Of a DNA stretch of 64,000 nucleotides, positions 35,194-44,154 are shown piece after piece. Made by a program: the position numbers and the translations under genes. Within the stretch, counting starts at the first letter, position 1. Each line of letters opens with the position of its first letter. Source of the DNA: Bacteroidales bacterium (GTDB lineage Bacteria > Bacteroidota > Bacteroidia > Bacteroidales > Prolixibacteraceae); the NCBI GenBank assembly GCA_012729335.1, contig JAAYDJ010000026.1, forward strand, positions 32,243 to 96,242, written 5' to 3'. A model generated the notes under the pieces. The model did not search any database. It saw only the letters and a program-made list of their open reading frames with translations, and was not told the DNA's origin.

Positions 35194-36600
35194 TTATACA
35201 CCCCGGGTAGGATGGGGAACCAGGTCGGTCAGTTCTTCGATTCTGACAGGCCGGCCCTCGTCAATTGATTTACGTGCGGCCACTCCGATGAGTACAGACA
35301 TGGCTCCGTCGCGGGTTCCGGCGGCGTGTTTGAGGGGATCGGCCATGGCCGGGTTGCGGAAGATCTTGTCCTGCAGCCGGGCATCGCCACCACCATGACC
35401 GGCTTTCACATGGGGCACCTTCACCAGTTCGGTCTTCCCGAAGTTGTCAGAAACATAAATCTCGTCATATTTCTCCGAAGCTTCGGCCTGCTGGCTCATT
35501 TCGCGGGCGTGGAGTTCAGCCTGGTTGGCCAATTCCTGTTGCCGCCAGGGAAGCCCTTCCCAGCTGTCAAGGCGGCCATTGCGGCCGTTGAAACCGATGG
35601 TCAGTCCTTCGTACGGTGAATAGGTGGTCAGGGAGTAGCTCACCTGCACCTTGTTGGCATATTTGATCTGGACGGCCATCTTGTCGAAGATGTCGATGCT
35701 TTCGCGCCAGAGGCAGTTGTCGCGGATGTATCCGTCGTACTTTTCGTTGGCGACGTAAAGTTCCATGTACTCTTTGTTTTTGGTGATATCCCAGTAGAAC
35801 TTGCATTTTTCTTTATATCCGCAGCTGCGGCAATTGGGGCCACGGAAGGGATTGTTTTTGCCATAGTGTTCCAGGGAGCCATAGGCGAAGACTTCCACGG
35901 GATCAGAGTCGATCCACCAGTTGAGCAGGTCGAAGTGGTGGGAGGCTTTGTGGAGCAGGAGGGTGCCTCCTTTGTTGCGGTGTCCGTGCCAGCGGCGGAA
36001 ATAGTCGGCACCGTGGTAGGTGTTGAGGTACCAATGGAAATCAACCGAGGTGATTTCGCCCACCCGTTTTTCAGCCAGAAGCTCTTTGATGCGGGTGAAC
36101 TGTGTGCCGTAGCGGTAGTTGAAGCCCACGATGACCTTGCGGCCGGTCCGGCGTTCGGCATCGAGGATCGCCTGGCACTTCACCTCATCGGTGGTCATGG
36201 GTTTTTCGGTCAGCACGTCGCAGCCTGCCTCCAGTCCCTTGACGATAAAATGGTCGTGGGTGGCATCGACGGTGGTGACGATGAGCAGATCGGGTTTGAC
36301 GCGGGTCATCATCTCGTCGAAATTGGTGAAGACCGGACAGTTGGTTCCGATGAATTTGCGGGCGTATTCCACCCTTCCGGGGTTGATGTCGCAGAGTCCC
36401 ACGAATTCGATGAGATCCCCGTATTCCTGGAGGATGTGTTTGCCCCAGAAGCCGTTGCCGCGGCTGCCGGTGCCCACAAGGGCGATTTTTCTTTTGGGTG
36501 CTGCCGTTACGGCTTCTCCGGCTGCCGATCCAAAGGGGCTGACCAGCATGGCACCGGCGACCGCTGCACCTGATGTGGTGATGAAATCTCTTCTCTTCAT
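35194..36600 (-). CDS. Tat-exported Gfo/Idh/MocA family oxidoreductase
   Basis: A 468-residue protein with a twin-arginine-type signal (MKRRDFITTSGAAVAGAMLV), predicting export to the periplasm folded with its cofactor. Rossmann motif KIALVGTGSRGNGFWGKHI, then VDATHDHFIVKGLEAGCDVL and TEKPMTTD. A cysteine-rich insert (NCRSCGYKEKCKFYW) may bind a metal. The catalytic domain has GTLLLHKASHHFDLLNWWID with two adjacent histidines. Bacteroidota polysaccharide and sugar-acid loci often carry such exported members, whose substrates are usually unknown. The neighbouring uronate-type genes suggest a sugar substrate. Confidence 0.87.
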   Translation of the reverse strand: MKRRDFITTSGAAVAGAMLVSPFGSAAGEAVTAAPKRKIALVGTGSRGNGFWGKHILQEYGDLIEFVGLCDINPGRVEYARKFIGTNCPVFTNFDEMMTRVKPDLLIVTTVDATHDHFIVKGLEAGCDVLTEKPMTTDEVKCQAILDAERRTGRKVIVGFNYRYGTQFTRIKELLAEKRVGEITSVDFHWYLNTYHGADYFRRWHGHRNKGGTLLLHKASHHFDLLNWWIDSDPVEVFAYGSLEHYGKNNPFRGPNCRSCGYKEKCKFYWDITKNKEYMELYVANEKYDGYIRDNCLWRESIDIFDKMAVQIKYANKVQVSYSLTTYSPYEGLTIGFNGRNGRLDSWEGLPWRQQELANQAELHAREMSQQAEASEKYDEIYVSDNFGKTELVKVPHVKAGHGGGDARLQDKIFRNPAMADPLKHAAGTRDGAMSVLIGVAARKSIDEGRPVRIEELTDLVPHPTRGV

Positions 36601-36714
36601 TTGTTTAATGGTTGTGTTTAAATCATCCTTTTCATTGGTTTCCGGGGGAGCAGGTGATTCTACAAGATCAATCAGCCCCGGTTGGTAGGGTAATGCATGG
36701 AAGGATCCTTCGGG

Positions 36715-37566
36715 TTACACGCCGCCGTATGCGCTGTATCCTCCATCGACCGGGATGACGATTCCGGTGATGAAGGAGGAGAGTTCAGAAAGGAGGAAAA
36801 GGGTGGCGCCCTGCAGGTCTTCGGGTTCTCCGAATTTGCCCATGGGGGTGCTGTTGACGATTTTTTGTCCGCGCGCCGAGTAGCCGCCGGTTTTTTCGTC
36901 GAGGACCAGGAAGCGGTTCTGGTGGGTGATGAAGAAGCCCGGGGCGATGGCGTTGACGCGGATGCCCACTTTGGCCAGATGCACGGCCAGCCATTCGGTA
37001 AAGTTATTGACCGAGGCCTTGGCGGCCGAGTAAGCCGGAATTTTCGTCAGCGGCTTGTAGGAGTTCATGGAGGAGATGTTCAGGACCACTCCTTTGCGCT
37101 TTTTCAGCATGTCGGTAGTGAAAACCATGGTGGGCAGCAGGGTACCTTTGAAGTTGAGGGCGTACACCCTGTCAAAACCCTCCATCTGCAGACCGTAGAA
37201 GGTGTCGTCGAGGTGGTCGAGATCCTTTTCCTCAATTTGTTCGATCTTGGTGGTGGCCTGGGGACTGTTGCCACCGGCCCCGTTGATCAGGATATCGATA
37301 GGCCCCAGTTTTTCGTTGATTTCCGCTTTGGCTTTTTCCAGGGAATCGCGTTCCAGGACATTGGCTTCAACGCCGATGACTGTGCTGCCGCATTCGGCCT
37401 GTATGTCAGCAGCCACCTGTTCAGCCACCTCCTTGTTGATATCGGCGATGGCCACCCTGAGGCCGGCTGCTGCCAGCGCCCTGACCATCGTGCTTCCCAG
37501 AACACCGGCTCCTCCGGTAATCACGCATACTTTGCCTTTCAGATCATCAAATGACATTGGTTTCAT
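36715..37566 (-). CDS. SDR oxidoreductase, probable D-mannonate oxidoreductase
   Basis: A 283-residue short-chain dehydrogenase. The cofactor motif is TGGAGVLGSTMVRALAAAG (TGxxxGxG region), the NAG-type motif INGAGGNSP follows, then catalytic Ser in LNISSMNSYKP and Tyr/Lys in PAYSAAKASV. The insert GFDRVYALNFKGTLLPTMVF and the C-terminal PVDGGYSAYGGV resemble the SDR enzymes that reduce fructuronate to mannonate in Bacteroidota uronate loci. The gene is directly downstream of the LacI regulator, which supports a catabolic role. Specificity is inferred, not proven. Confidence 0.8.
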   Translation of the reverse strand: MKPMSFDDLKGKVCVITGGAGVLGSTMVRALAAAGLRVAIADINKEVAEQVAADIQAECGSTVIGVEANVLERDSLEKAKAEINEKLGPIDILINGAGGNSPQATTKIEQIEEKDLDHLDDTFYGLQMEGFDRVYALNFKGTLLPTMVFTTDMLKKRKGVVLNISSMNSYKPLTKIPAYSAAKASVNNFTEWLAVHLAKVGIRVNAIAPGFFITHQNRFLVLDEKTGGYSARGQKIVNSTPMGKFGEPEDLQGATLFLLSELSSFITGIVIPVDGGYSAYGGV

Positions 37567-37578
37567 ATCCTTTAATTT

Positions 37579-38643
37579 TTACGATTTAAATTCCTTGTAA
37601 TAATCGAGATTTTCACGGGTGATGATTTCTATGGGGGAATAATTGACTTCGGGCACCGGGAGTTTGAGCACCAGCGATCTGAAGAGGGCCTCGATGGCAT
37701 GAAATCCTTGTTCTTCGGGTCTCTGGCAGATCAGAAAGTCGATGGTACCATTGCGAAGGTACCGAACGTTTTCCCTGAGGAGGTCGTTGCCGATGATTCT
37801 GACCGCAGATAAACCGGCATTTTCGAGGACTCTGGCTGCCAGGTATACTTTTGAGCTGGTGACAAAGAGTCCGGCCGGTGTTTCAGCATCGAGGGCTTCC
37901 ATGAGCCGGGCATCGCAGCCGGCAGGGTCGGAGAGGGCGATCTCGGTTGTTTTGATATGTTGTGCAGGGCGGTGAATCCTGAACCAGTCGTAGAAACCCA
38001 GTTCACGCTGGAGCAGGTGGTTCTGGTGGTCGGTTTCCCGGGCATAATGGATGACCAGGAGAGGATCGCCCACCGGGACGAGCATCGAAAGCAGGCGTGC
38101 AGAAAGTTGGCCGCACTGATAGGAATTCTGGCCGATATAGGTGAGTTGTCCCTGCCCCGGCAGGTTGGAATCAATGAAAACAAAAGGGATCTGGTTCTCT
38201 TTCAGCCGGGAGATGAAATCGGTGGCTTCCCGGGCAAAAAAGGGGGCAAAGACCACTCCGTCGGGGCCCGTAGCCAGCAGCTTCCGGGCTTTCTCCCTGA
38301 AATCAGACGGGTCCGATTGGTTAAAGGTGAAGAGTTCGGCCGTAATGCCATACTGACGGAGTTCAGACACCGCCTTGCGGATTCCCTCGACCGGCTTGGT
38401 CCAGTATCCATCGGGTGAAAGGGGCGTCGGGAGCAATACACCCGTCACCAGCCGTTTCCGGGAAGCCAGGGTGCTCGCCAGCAGGTTGGGACGGTAGTCC
38501 ATCTCTTCAATAATATCCAGGATCTTCCGCCGGGTCTCCTCGGATACCTCCCCCCGGTTGTGCAACACCCGGTCCACCGTCCCTATCGATACATTTGCCT
38601 TGCGGGCAATGTCTTTTATCCGTATCTCTGTTTTAATCTCCAT
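37579..38643 (-). CDS. LacI family transcriptional regulator
   Basis: A 354-residue repressor or activator. The N-terminal HTH reads IKDIARKANVSIGTVDRVLH at about residues 8-27, followed by a hinge helix (ILDIIEEMDYRPNLLASTLA). A periplasmic-binding-protein-like effector domain follows (VTGVLLPTPLSPDGYWTKPV onwards). The chosen start MEIKTEIRIKDIARK places the HTH at the usual distance; the longer frame adds 31 unrelated residues. It is the first gene of the minus-strand sugar-acid cluster. An LacI-type palindrome lies 62 bp upstream, suggesting autoregulation. The effector is probably a sugar acid. Confidence 0.92.
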   Translation of the reverse strand: MEIKTEIRIKDIARKANVSIGTVDRVLHNRGEVSEETRRKILDIIEEMDYRPNLLASTLASRKRLVTGVLLPTPLSPDGYWTKPVEGIRKAVSELRQYGITAELFTFNQSDPSDFREKARKLLATGPDGVVFAPFFAREATDFISRLKENQIPFVFIDSNLPGQGQLTYIGQNSYQCGQLSARLLSMLVPVGDPLLVIHYARETDHQNHLLQRELGFYDWFRIHRPAQHIKTTEIALSDPAGCDARLMEALDAETPAGLFVTSSKVYLAARVLENAGLSAVRIIGNDLLRENVRYLRNGTIDFLICQRPEEQGFHAIEALFRSLVLKLPVPEVNYSPIEIITRENLDYYKEFKS

Positions 38644-38704
38644 GACCCGGGATTGCTTATCCTGTGTAACCCGATTGAAACTCAAAAATAGTGAATAAAT
38701 CGTT

Positions 38705-38722
38705 TCCGTGTACGAACACGGA
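38705..38722. promoter_or_regulatory. candidate LacI-family operator
   Basis: TCCGTGTACGAACACGGA: 7-bp arms around a central CG with a single mismatched pair, the form of LacI-family operators. It is placed between the divergent LacI regulator (minus) and the GH30 gene (plus). Confidence 0.55.
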
Positions 38723-39087
38723 GCAAAAAGGTCCACAGAGAGATATGCTCTACAACATATTTCGGACGATTCAAGGTTTCTAGTGCAGGGAGGGGGTAAC
38801 GGGGATTACATGGTGCCGCTGAAATGGCTATTTTTGCGGAAAGTTCTTCACCTTGAGCCGGAGTCAGGGTCCACCATAGGAGGGAATCCTCGCCACAGGG
38901 ATCCGCGGATCCTGGGCAGATCAGGGGGGAATGCTCCGGAAGGGGAGAATGTCCCGGAAGGGGGAATTCTCAGGACTGTTCCGGATTATTCGGGAATGTT
39001 CCAGAATGTTCGGACTGTTCCGGATAAAAGGGGCATGAAGGGATGCGGAATGGAAAGAAAGGACATATAGATACAAAAGATAAAATT
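38723..39087. other. gap with a degenerate G-rich repeat upstream of GH30
   Basis: No gene is credible here. From about 38920 to 39030 the sequence contains loosely repeated gggaatg-ttccgg motifs (ctccggaagggg, gtcccggaaggggg, gttccggattattcggg, gttcggactgttccgg) of about 16-18 bp. The units are too diverged to define a period with confidence. Confidence 0.45.
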
Positions 39088-40497
39088 ATGAGAAATGGGA
39101 TGCTGTTTTTACTGGTCATGCTGATGCTGGCCGGATGTAACAAGAAGAATGAACAGCCGAAGCCGGTGGAGACGAAGGTGGTGACGGCGGCTTTCTGGCT
39201 CACCAGCGGGGATGGGAAGACGTTGCTGAACCGGGAGCCTGATCTGAAATCGTCGGCGGTGAACAATCCGAATGCAGTGATAGAAATAGATACCACGCAG
39301 GTGTTTCAGGAGATGGATGGTTTCGGGTACACCCTCACGGGGGGGAGCGCCATTTTACTGAGCCGGATGGGTTCGGCCGAGCGGCAGGCCTTGCTTCAGG
39401 AGTTGTTTTCGAAAGAGGGGATCGGGGTGAGTTATCTGCGTCTGAGTATCGGGGCGTCGGATCTGAGTGACCGGGTCTTCACGTACAATGATTTGCCGGC
39501 GGGGATGACGGATCCTGAGATGAAGCAGTTTTCGCTGGATCCGGAGCGTCGGGAGCTGATCCCGGTGCTGAAGGAGATTCTGGCCATCCATCCCGGGCTG
39601 AAGTTGCTGGGGTCGCCCTGGACGCCCCCGGTGTGGATGAAAGACAACAAGAAATCGATAGGGGGGTCATTGCTTCCGCAGTATTACGATGCCTATGCCC
39701 TTTACCTGGTGAAATATGTGCAGGGGATGGCGGCCGAGGGGATCCGTATTGATGCCATCACGGTTCAGAATGAACCGCTTCACCCGGGGAATAATCCGAG
39801 TTTGCTGATGCCGGCGGTGCAGCAGGCGGACTTTATCAGGCAGAGTTTGGGGCCGGCTTTCCGGAAGGCCGGGTTGCAGACGAAAATCATCATTTATGAT
39901 CATAATGCCGACCGGATCGACTATCCTCTGGAGGTGCTGGCAGATGCTGGTGCGCGGCAGTACATTGACGGGACGGCCTTTCATTTGTACGGAGGATCGG
40001 TGCATGACATTTCCAGGGTCCATGAGGCATATCCCGACAAAAACCTCTATTTCACGGAGCAATGGGTGGGGGCGCCCTCCAATTTCGGGGGGGATCTGGC
40101 CTGGCATGTGAGGGAGCTGATCGTGGGGGCTTCCCGCAACTGGTGCAGGACGGTTCTGGAGTGGAATCTGGCGGCCGATCCCAACCAGGATCCCCACACC
40201 GAGGGCGGATGTACGCAGTGTTTGGGGGCTCTGACCCTCGATGGCAACAAGGTGACCCGCAATGTGGCTTATTATATTATCGGGCATGCCTCCAAATTTG
40301 TACAGCCCGGGGCGGTGCGGATTGGCTCGACCCTTCCGGAGGGATGGCCCAACGTGGCCTTCCGCAACCCCGACGGCTCCAAAGTGGCTATCGTGCTGAA
40401 CGACGCCTCTGCTCAGCGCACCTTTAACCTGCGCCATGCCGGCCACAAATGGGTGATCACCCTTCCGGCAGGTGGCGTAGGCACTTTTATCTGGTGA
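39088..40497 (+). CDS. glycoside hydrolase family 30 lipoprotein
   Basis: A 469-residue glucosylceramidase/beta-1,6-glucanase-type enzyme. The start at 39088 gives a lipoprotein signal, MRNGMLFLLVMLMLAGCNKK, with lipobox LAGC; upstream residues in the open frame are polar and unlikely. The GH30 (beta/alpha)8 barrel shows QEMDGFGYTLTGGSAILLSR near the start, the acid/base Glu in ITVQNEPLHPGNN and the nucleophile Glu in LYFTEQWVG. The C-terminal beta-domain (about residues 385-469) is typical. It probably releases sugars at the cell surface or periplasm for the neighbouring catabolic genes. No SusC/SusD pair is in the window. Confidence 0.9.
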   Translation: MRNGMLFLLVMLMLAGCNKKNEQPKPVETKVVTAAFWLTSGDGKTLLNREPDLKSSAVNNPNAVIEIDTTQVFQEMDGFGYTLTGGSAILLSRMGSAERQALLQELFSKEGIGVSYLRLSIGASDLSDRVFTYNDLPAGMTDPEMKQFSLDPERRELIPVLKEILAIHPGLKLLGSPWTPPVWMKDNKKSIGGSLLPQYYDAYALYLVKYVQGMAAEGIRIDAITVQNEPLHPGNNPSLLMPAVQQADFIRQSLGPAFRKAGLQTKIIIYDHNADRIDYPLEVLADAGARQYIDGTAFHLYGGSVHDISRVHEAYPDKNLYFTEQWVGAPSNFGGDLAWHVRELIVGASRNWCRTVLEWNLAADPNQDPHTEGGCTQCLGALTLDGNKVTRNVAYYIIGHASKFVQPGAVRIGSTLPEGWPNVAFRNPDGSKVAIVLNDASAQRTFNLRHAGHKWVITLPAGGVGTFIW

Positions 40498-40533
40498 AAG
40501 GATCATCCATTTTCACGGCAAGGTTATTAATGA

Positions 40534-40556
40534 TGTGAAAAATACCTATTTTCACA
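40534..40556. promoter_or_regulatory. interrupted palindrome between GH30 and the following oxidoreductase gene
   Basis: TGTGAAAA (40534-40541), 7-bp spacer, TTTTCACA (40549-40556): perfect 8-bp arms. A further TTTTCAC lies at 40510-40516. It has no T-run, so it looks more like an operator than a terminator. The binding protein is unknown. Confidence 0.4.
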
Positions 40557-40620
40557 GCGGTTTATGAACCGGTGACAGCCAGACTATTCACAAACATAGT
40601 AACATAAACATTTTAATCAG

Positions 40621-41943
40621 ATGAAGAATCAGATGAAAGGAATTTCAAGGCGGCGGTTTATCGGGACTGCAGCCGTTGGATTGGCCGGGATGGCCGTATT
40701 GCCCGGATTGGCGGGATGTCAGCCTAAGGTGGTGCCAAGCGGCGACCTGAGGTTAGGTTTCATAGGTTTGGGGCGTCAGGCGATGTTCCTGCTCAACGGG
40801 TTTATCAATATACCCGGGGTGAAGGTAATGGCCGGTTCCGATGTCTATGGTATCAAGTGCAAGCGTTTTGAGAAAAGGGTGAAGGCCCATTATGCCGAAA
40901 AGGGAGAGGAAGTGGAAGTGCCCACGTATGAGAAGTACCAGGAGTTGCTGGCACGTGAGGACATAGACGCCGTGGTGATCGCCACGCCCGACCACTACCA
41001 CGCCATCATTGCCATTGCAGCGGTCAAGGCCGGTAAGGATGTCTATCTTGAGAAGCCGCTGACCTTTACCATCCAGGAAGGGCAGGAACTGCGCAAGGCG
41101 GTGCGTGAGAACAACCGGATTCTGGCCGTGGGCAGTCAGCAGCGTTCCGATCCCAATTTCCAGCATGCCGTGAAACTGGTGCAGGACGGCACCCTGGGCA
41201 AGATCATCACTGCCCATGCGTATGTGGGAGCACCCCCGAAGCCCTATGATCTTCCGGAGGAGACCCTTCCTGCCGATCTCAACTGGGATCTCTGGCTGGG
41301 GCCTCTGCCCGAGACCATTCATTACAACAATGAGCTGAATCCGCTGATTACCCTTGATCCCGACCAGGATGAGACCATCTGGGGCGCCTGGCGCTGGTAC
41401 AAGGAGATGGGCGGTGGGTTCCCCACCGACTGGGGTGCCCATATGTTTGACATTGTCCAGTGGGGCCTGGGTATGGATGAAAGCGGACCGGTAGAGATCT
41501 CCCCTGTGGGCGATGGTACCGAGTTCATGACTTTCAAGTATGCCAACGGGACGGTGATGACGTCAGAACCTTTCGATGAGAAAATGACCAAGGGGGTGAA
41601 GTTCATCGGTGAAAACGGATGGATCATGGTGACGCGCGGTGCGTTTGAAGCTTCCGATCCTGCATGGGTACCTGCGGCTCCTGAAACGGCCGACAATACA
41701 CCTTATGAGACCAAAATCCCGCATCAGATCAACTTTATCGAATCGGTGAAGGAACGCAAGGATCCTGCCGTTCCGGTAGAAGTGGGCCACCGTACCTGCA
41801 CGGTTTGTACCCTGGGCAACATCGCCTGTGAACTGAAGAAGACCATCAAGTGGGATCCGGCCACCGAATCACTCGTCGATGACGATGGTTCCGCCGCAGC
41901 CCTGCTGCACTATAATTACAGAAGCGGTTATACCCTGGTGTAA
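40621..41943 (+). CDS. Tat-exported Gfo/Idh/MocA family oxidoreductase
   Basis: A 440-residue protein with signal ISRRRFIGTAAVGLAGMAVL (residues 9-28) ending near LAGC, so it may be a Tat-exported lipoprotein. Rossmann domain LRLGFIGLGRQAMFLL, VIATPDHYHAIIAIAAVKAG, YLEKPLTFTI. The catalytic region has WGAWRWYKEMGGGFPTDWGA then HMFDIVQWGLGMD, with the conserved Asp/His pair. It follows the GH30 gene by 123 bp on the same strand and probably acts on a related glycoside or sugar, as in other Bacteroidota loci. The exact reaction cannot be read from sequence. Confidence 0.87.
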   Translation: MKNQMKGISRRRFIGTAAVGLAGMAVLPGLAGCQPKVVPSGDLRLGFIGLGRQAMFLLNGFINIPGVKVMAGSDVYGIKCKRFEKRVKAHYAEKGEEVEVPTYEKYQELLAREDIDAVVIATPDHYHAIIAIAAVKAGKDVYLEKPLTFTIQEGQELRKAVRENNRILAVGSQQRSDPNFQHAVKLVQDGTLGKIITAHAYVGAPPKPYDLPEETLPADLNWDLWLGPLPETIHYNNELNPLITLDPDQDETIWGAWRWYKEMGGGFPTDWGAHMFDIVQWGLGMDESGPVEISPVGDGTEFMTFKYANGTVMTSEPFDEKMTKGVKFIGENGWIMVTRGAFEASDPAWVPAAPETADNTPYETKIPHQINFIESVKERKDPAVPVEVGHRTCTVCTLGNIACELKKTIKWDPATESLVDDDGSAAALLHYNYRSGYTLV

Positions 41944-42002
41944 TCTGAGCGGGGAGGAGCATTCCGGGTTTGCCGGCTGGTGTTCTCCCTGAAAGAACGG
42001 AT

Positions 42003-42082
42003 TCCCGCAGAAGAGGCCTGAAAGCAGGCGTGGTTCACAACGAACGACGGTTGCTGCGGTCTTATCTGCGGGATTTCCTTTT
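42003..42082 (+). terminator. complex terminator-like structure after the oxidoreductase
   Basis: TCCCGCAGA (42003-42011) pairs with TCTGCGGGA (42065-42073), enclosing a hairpin GCCTG-AAAG-CAGGC (42015-42028), followed by a T-rich tract to 42082. It separates the plus-strand oxidoreductase from the convergent ABC-F gene. Confidence 0.6.
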
Positions 42083-42144
42083 TACGTCATGCCCTCACCT
42101 GCATGATGCCAATACAAGTTTTTTTGGTCAGTGGAAATGAATGC

Positions 42145-44016
42145 TCACCCCTGCTTTTCGCTCAGCTCAAGCCAGCGGAGTTCTTTTTCGTCGAGTTCCC
42201 CGCTGATGCGGCCTATTTCAAGGGAGGTTTCATAGAGGGCTTCATGGCCCAGGGTTCCCCCGTTGAGGAGCGCTTCCAGATCCCGTTTGCGGCTTTCCAG
42301 GGCGGCGATTTCTGTTTCGAGGCTTTCCATTTCCCGTTTTTCGCGGAAGGTGAGTTTGGGATTCTCCTCCTTCCTGGCCGGCCGGTGTGGCGGTTCACCT
42401 GTTGCCTTTCCTCCGGAAACAGAAGTGCCCGCAGCGGCTTCCTCCATCGCATTGCGGTATTGGGTGTAGTTCCCCGGGAAATCGGTGACCTTTCCGTTTC
42501 CTTCAAAAACAAAGAGGTGGTCGATGATCTTGTCCATGAAGAAGCGGTCGTGGGAGACGATGATCAGGCACCCTTCGAATTCGCGGAGGTATTCTTCCAG
42601 CACGTTGAGGGTGAGGATATCGAGGTCGTTGGTAGGTTCGTCGAGGAGGAGGAAGTTGGGTTTCTGCATCAGAACGGTGCAGAGGTATAGGCGGCGTTGT
42701 TCACCGCCGCTCAGTTTTTCAACGTAGTCGTGCTGCACGGCAGGAGGAAACAGAAAGCGGGTGAGCATCTGCTGTGCGGTGGCCTGGGTGCCGTCTTCGA
42801 AGCCGATCACCTCGCTGATTCTGGTCACGGCATCAAGGACCTTGTCGCGGGGGTTGAATTCGATGCCCGACTGGCGGTAATGGCCGAACCGGATGGTGGA
42901 GCCCACGGAGATGGTCCCTGCGTCGGGATCGGTCATGCCGGTGATCAGGTGGAGGAAAGTGGTCTTTCCGGTGCCGTTGTCGCCCACAATACCCACCTTT
43001 TCAAAGCGCGAGAAGGTGTAGGAAAAATCTTCGATCAGGCGAAGGTCGCCATACCCTTTTGAGAGGTTATTGATTTCCATGATCTTCTTGCCCAGGCGGG
43101 TCGAGCGGATACTGAGGTCGGCTGTTTTGTCGTCGTAGCGGGCGCGGGCTTTCTCCTGGAGGCCTGTAAAGGCGTTGATGCGGTATTTGGCTTTGTGGGA
43201 GCGGGCCTGGGGCATCCGGCGCATCCATTCGATTTCGGTGCGCAGCAGATTGCGTGCCCTGTTGATTCCTGCCTGGCGGGCTTCCATCCGCTCCTCCCTT
43301 TTCTCGAGGAAATAGCTGTAGTTGCCCGCATAGCGGAAAATCTCGTTGTTTTCAAGTTCCAGGATCTCATCGCACACCCTGTCGAGGAAGTAGCGGTCAT
43401 GGGTGACCATCAGCAGGGTGGTGGAGGAGCGTTCGAGATAAGTTTCGAGCCATTCGATCATTTCGAGGTCGAGGTGGTTGGTGGGCTCGTCAAGCAGGAG
43501 AAAATCGGGGTGGCTGATGAGCACCTTGGCCAGTCCCAGCCTTTTCTTCTGTCCGCCCGACAACTCCCCGACCCGGGCTTCCAGGTCGGTGATCTTCAGG
43601 CGCGTGAGGATCTGTTTCACCTCCGTTTCGGCATCCCAGGCTCCCAGGTGCTCCATCTCTTCCGTGAGACGGGCAATCTCCCCCTGGTCGTGGTGCAACA
43701 AAGCCAACTCATACTCCCTGACCACCCTGAGCTTCTCACTGTCGGCGGTGAAAATCTCCTCCCATATGGTGTGCGCGGGATCCAGCCGGGGCGACTGTTC
43801 CAGGTAACCTAACCGTACATCGTTGGTCCATGTGATCCTCCCTCCGTCGGGGGCATCCTTTCCCGCCAGAAGATCAAAAAGGGAACTCTTGCCGGCACCA
43901 TTGCGGGCAATCAACGCTACCTTCTGATCCTTGTTGATGCTAAAGGAAATGCCCTCAAACAGCAGCAGCCCACCGTAACGCTTGGTCAGGTTCTCCGCCT
44001 GCAGGTATGGAATCAT
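42145..44016 (-). CDS. ABC-F family ATPase (Uup-like)
   Basis: A 623-residue soluble protein with two ABC domains and no membrane segments, acting on ribosomes or in DNA transposition control rather than transport. First domain: Walker A ARNGAGKSSLFDLL, signature LSGGQKKRLGLAK, Walker B FLLLDEPTNHLD. Second domain: GDNGTGKTTFLHLI, LSGGEQRRLYLCT, FLLLDEPTNDLD. The linker between domains is basic and helical (RARNLLRTEIEWMRRMPQAR). The C-terminal ~90 residues form a coiled-coil (REKREMESLETEIAALESRK), typical of Uup. It is divergent from the TonB-like gene, and the shared intergenic region carries a striking operator. Confidence 0.9.
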   Translation of the reverse strand: MIPYLQAENLTKRYGGLLLFEGISFSINKDQKVALIARNGAGKSSLFDLLAGKDAPDGGRITWTNDVRLGYLEQSPRLDPAHTIWEEIFTADSEKLRVVREYELALLHHDQGEIARLTEEMEHLGAWDAETEVKQILTRLKITDLEARVGELSGGQKKRLGLAKVLISHPDFLLLDEPTNHLDLEMIEWLETYLERSSTTLLMVTHDRYFLDRVCDEILELENNEIFRYAGNYSYFLEKREERMEARQAGINRARNLLRTEIEWMRRMPQARSHKAKYRINAFTGLQEKARARYDDKTADLSIRSTRLGKKIMEINNLSKGYGDLRLIEDFSYTFSRFEKVGIVGDNGTGKTTFLHLITGMTDPDAGTISVGSTIRFGHYRQSGIEFNPRDKVLDAVTRISEVIGFEDGTQATAQQMLTRFLFPPAVQHDYVEKLSGGEQRRLYLCTVLMQKPNFLLLDEPTNDLDILTLNVLEEYLREFEGCLIIVSHDRFFMDKIIDHLFVFEGNGKVTDFPGNYTQYRNAMEEAAAGTSVSGGKATGEPPHRPARKEENPKLTFREKREMESLETEIAALESRKRDLEALLNGGTLGHEALYETSLEIGRISGELDEKELRWLELSEKQG

Positions 44017-44052
44017 ATGGAAAATTTCCTGCGAAATTAATATTTTAAAAAT

Positions 44053-44088
44053 AACTAACAGATTAGTTGTATAACTAAATAATTAGTT
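44053..44088. promoter_or_regulatory. four-half-site operator (alternating AACTAA/TTAGTT, 10-bp period)
   Basis: AACTAA (44053-44058), TTAGTT (44063-44068), AACTAA (44073-44078) and TTAGTT (44083-44088) are each separated by exactly 4 bp, so half-sites repeat every 10 bp on one DNA face. It overlaps the -33 element (44067-44069) and abuts the -7 element of the promoter for the secreted TonB-like gene. A BlaI-family repressor gene lies 0.7 kb away and is the natural candidate. Confidence 0.75.
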
Positions 44089-44097
44089 GTATGTTTG
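44067..44097 (+). promoter_or_regulatory. promoter of the secreted TonB-like gene
   Basis: TTG at 44067-44069, a 20-bp spacer and TATGTTTG at 44090-44097 fit the Bacteroidota TTG/TAnnTTTG promoter pattern well. It is embedded in the half-site array. Confidence 0.7.
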
Positions 44098-44154
44098 TGA
44101 TGGATATCCGACCATTTTTACATTCTGAATTATTCACCTTAAAGATTGCACAAA

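Noticed and set aside
32824..35398. Two long plus-strand frames (393 and 478 codons) opposite the LarA-like and kinase genes
   Set aside because: They mirror the real minus-strand genes and lack family features.
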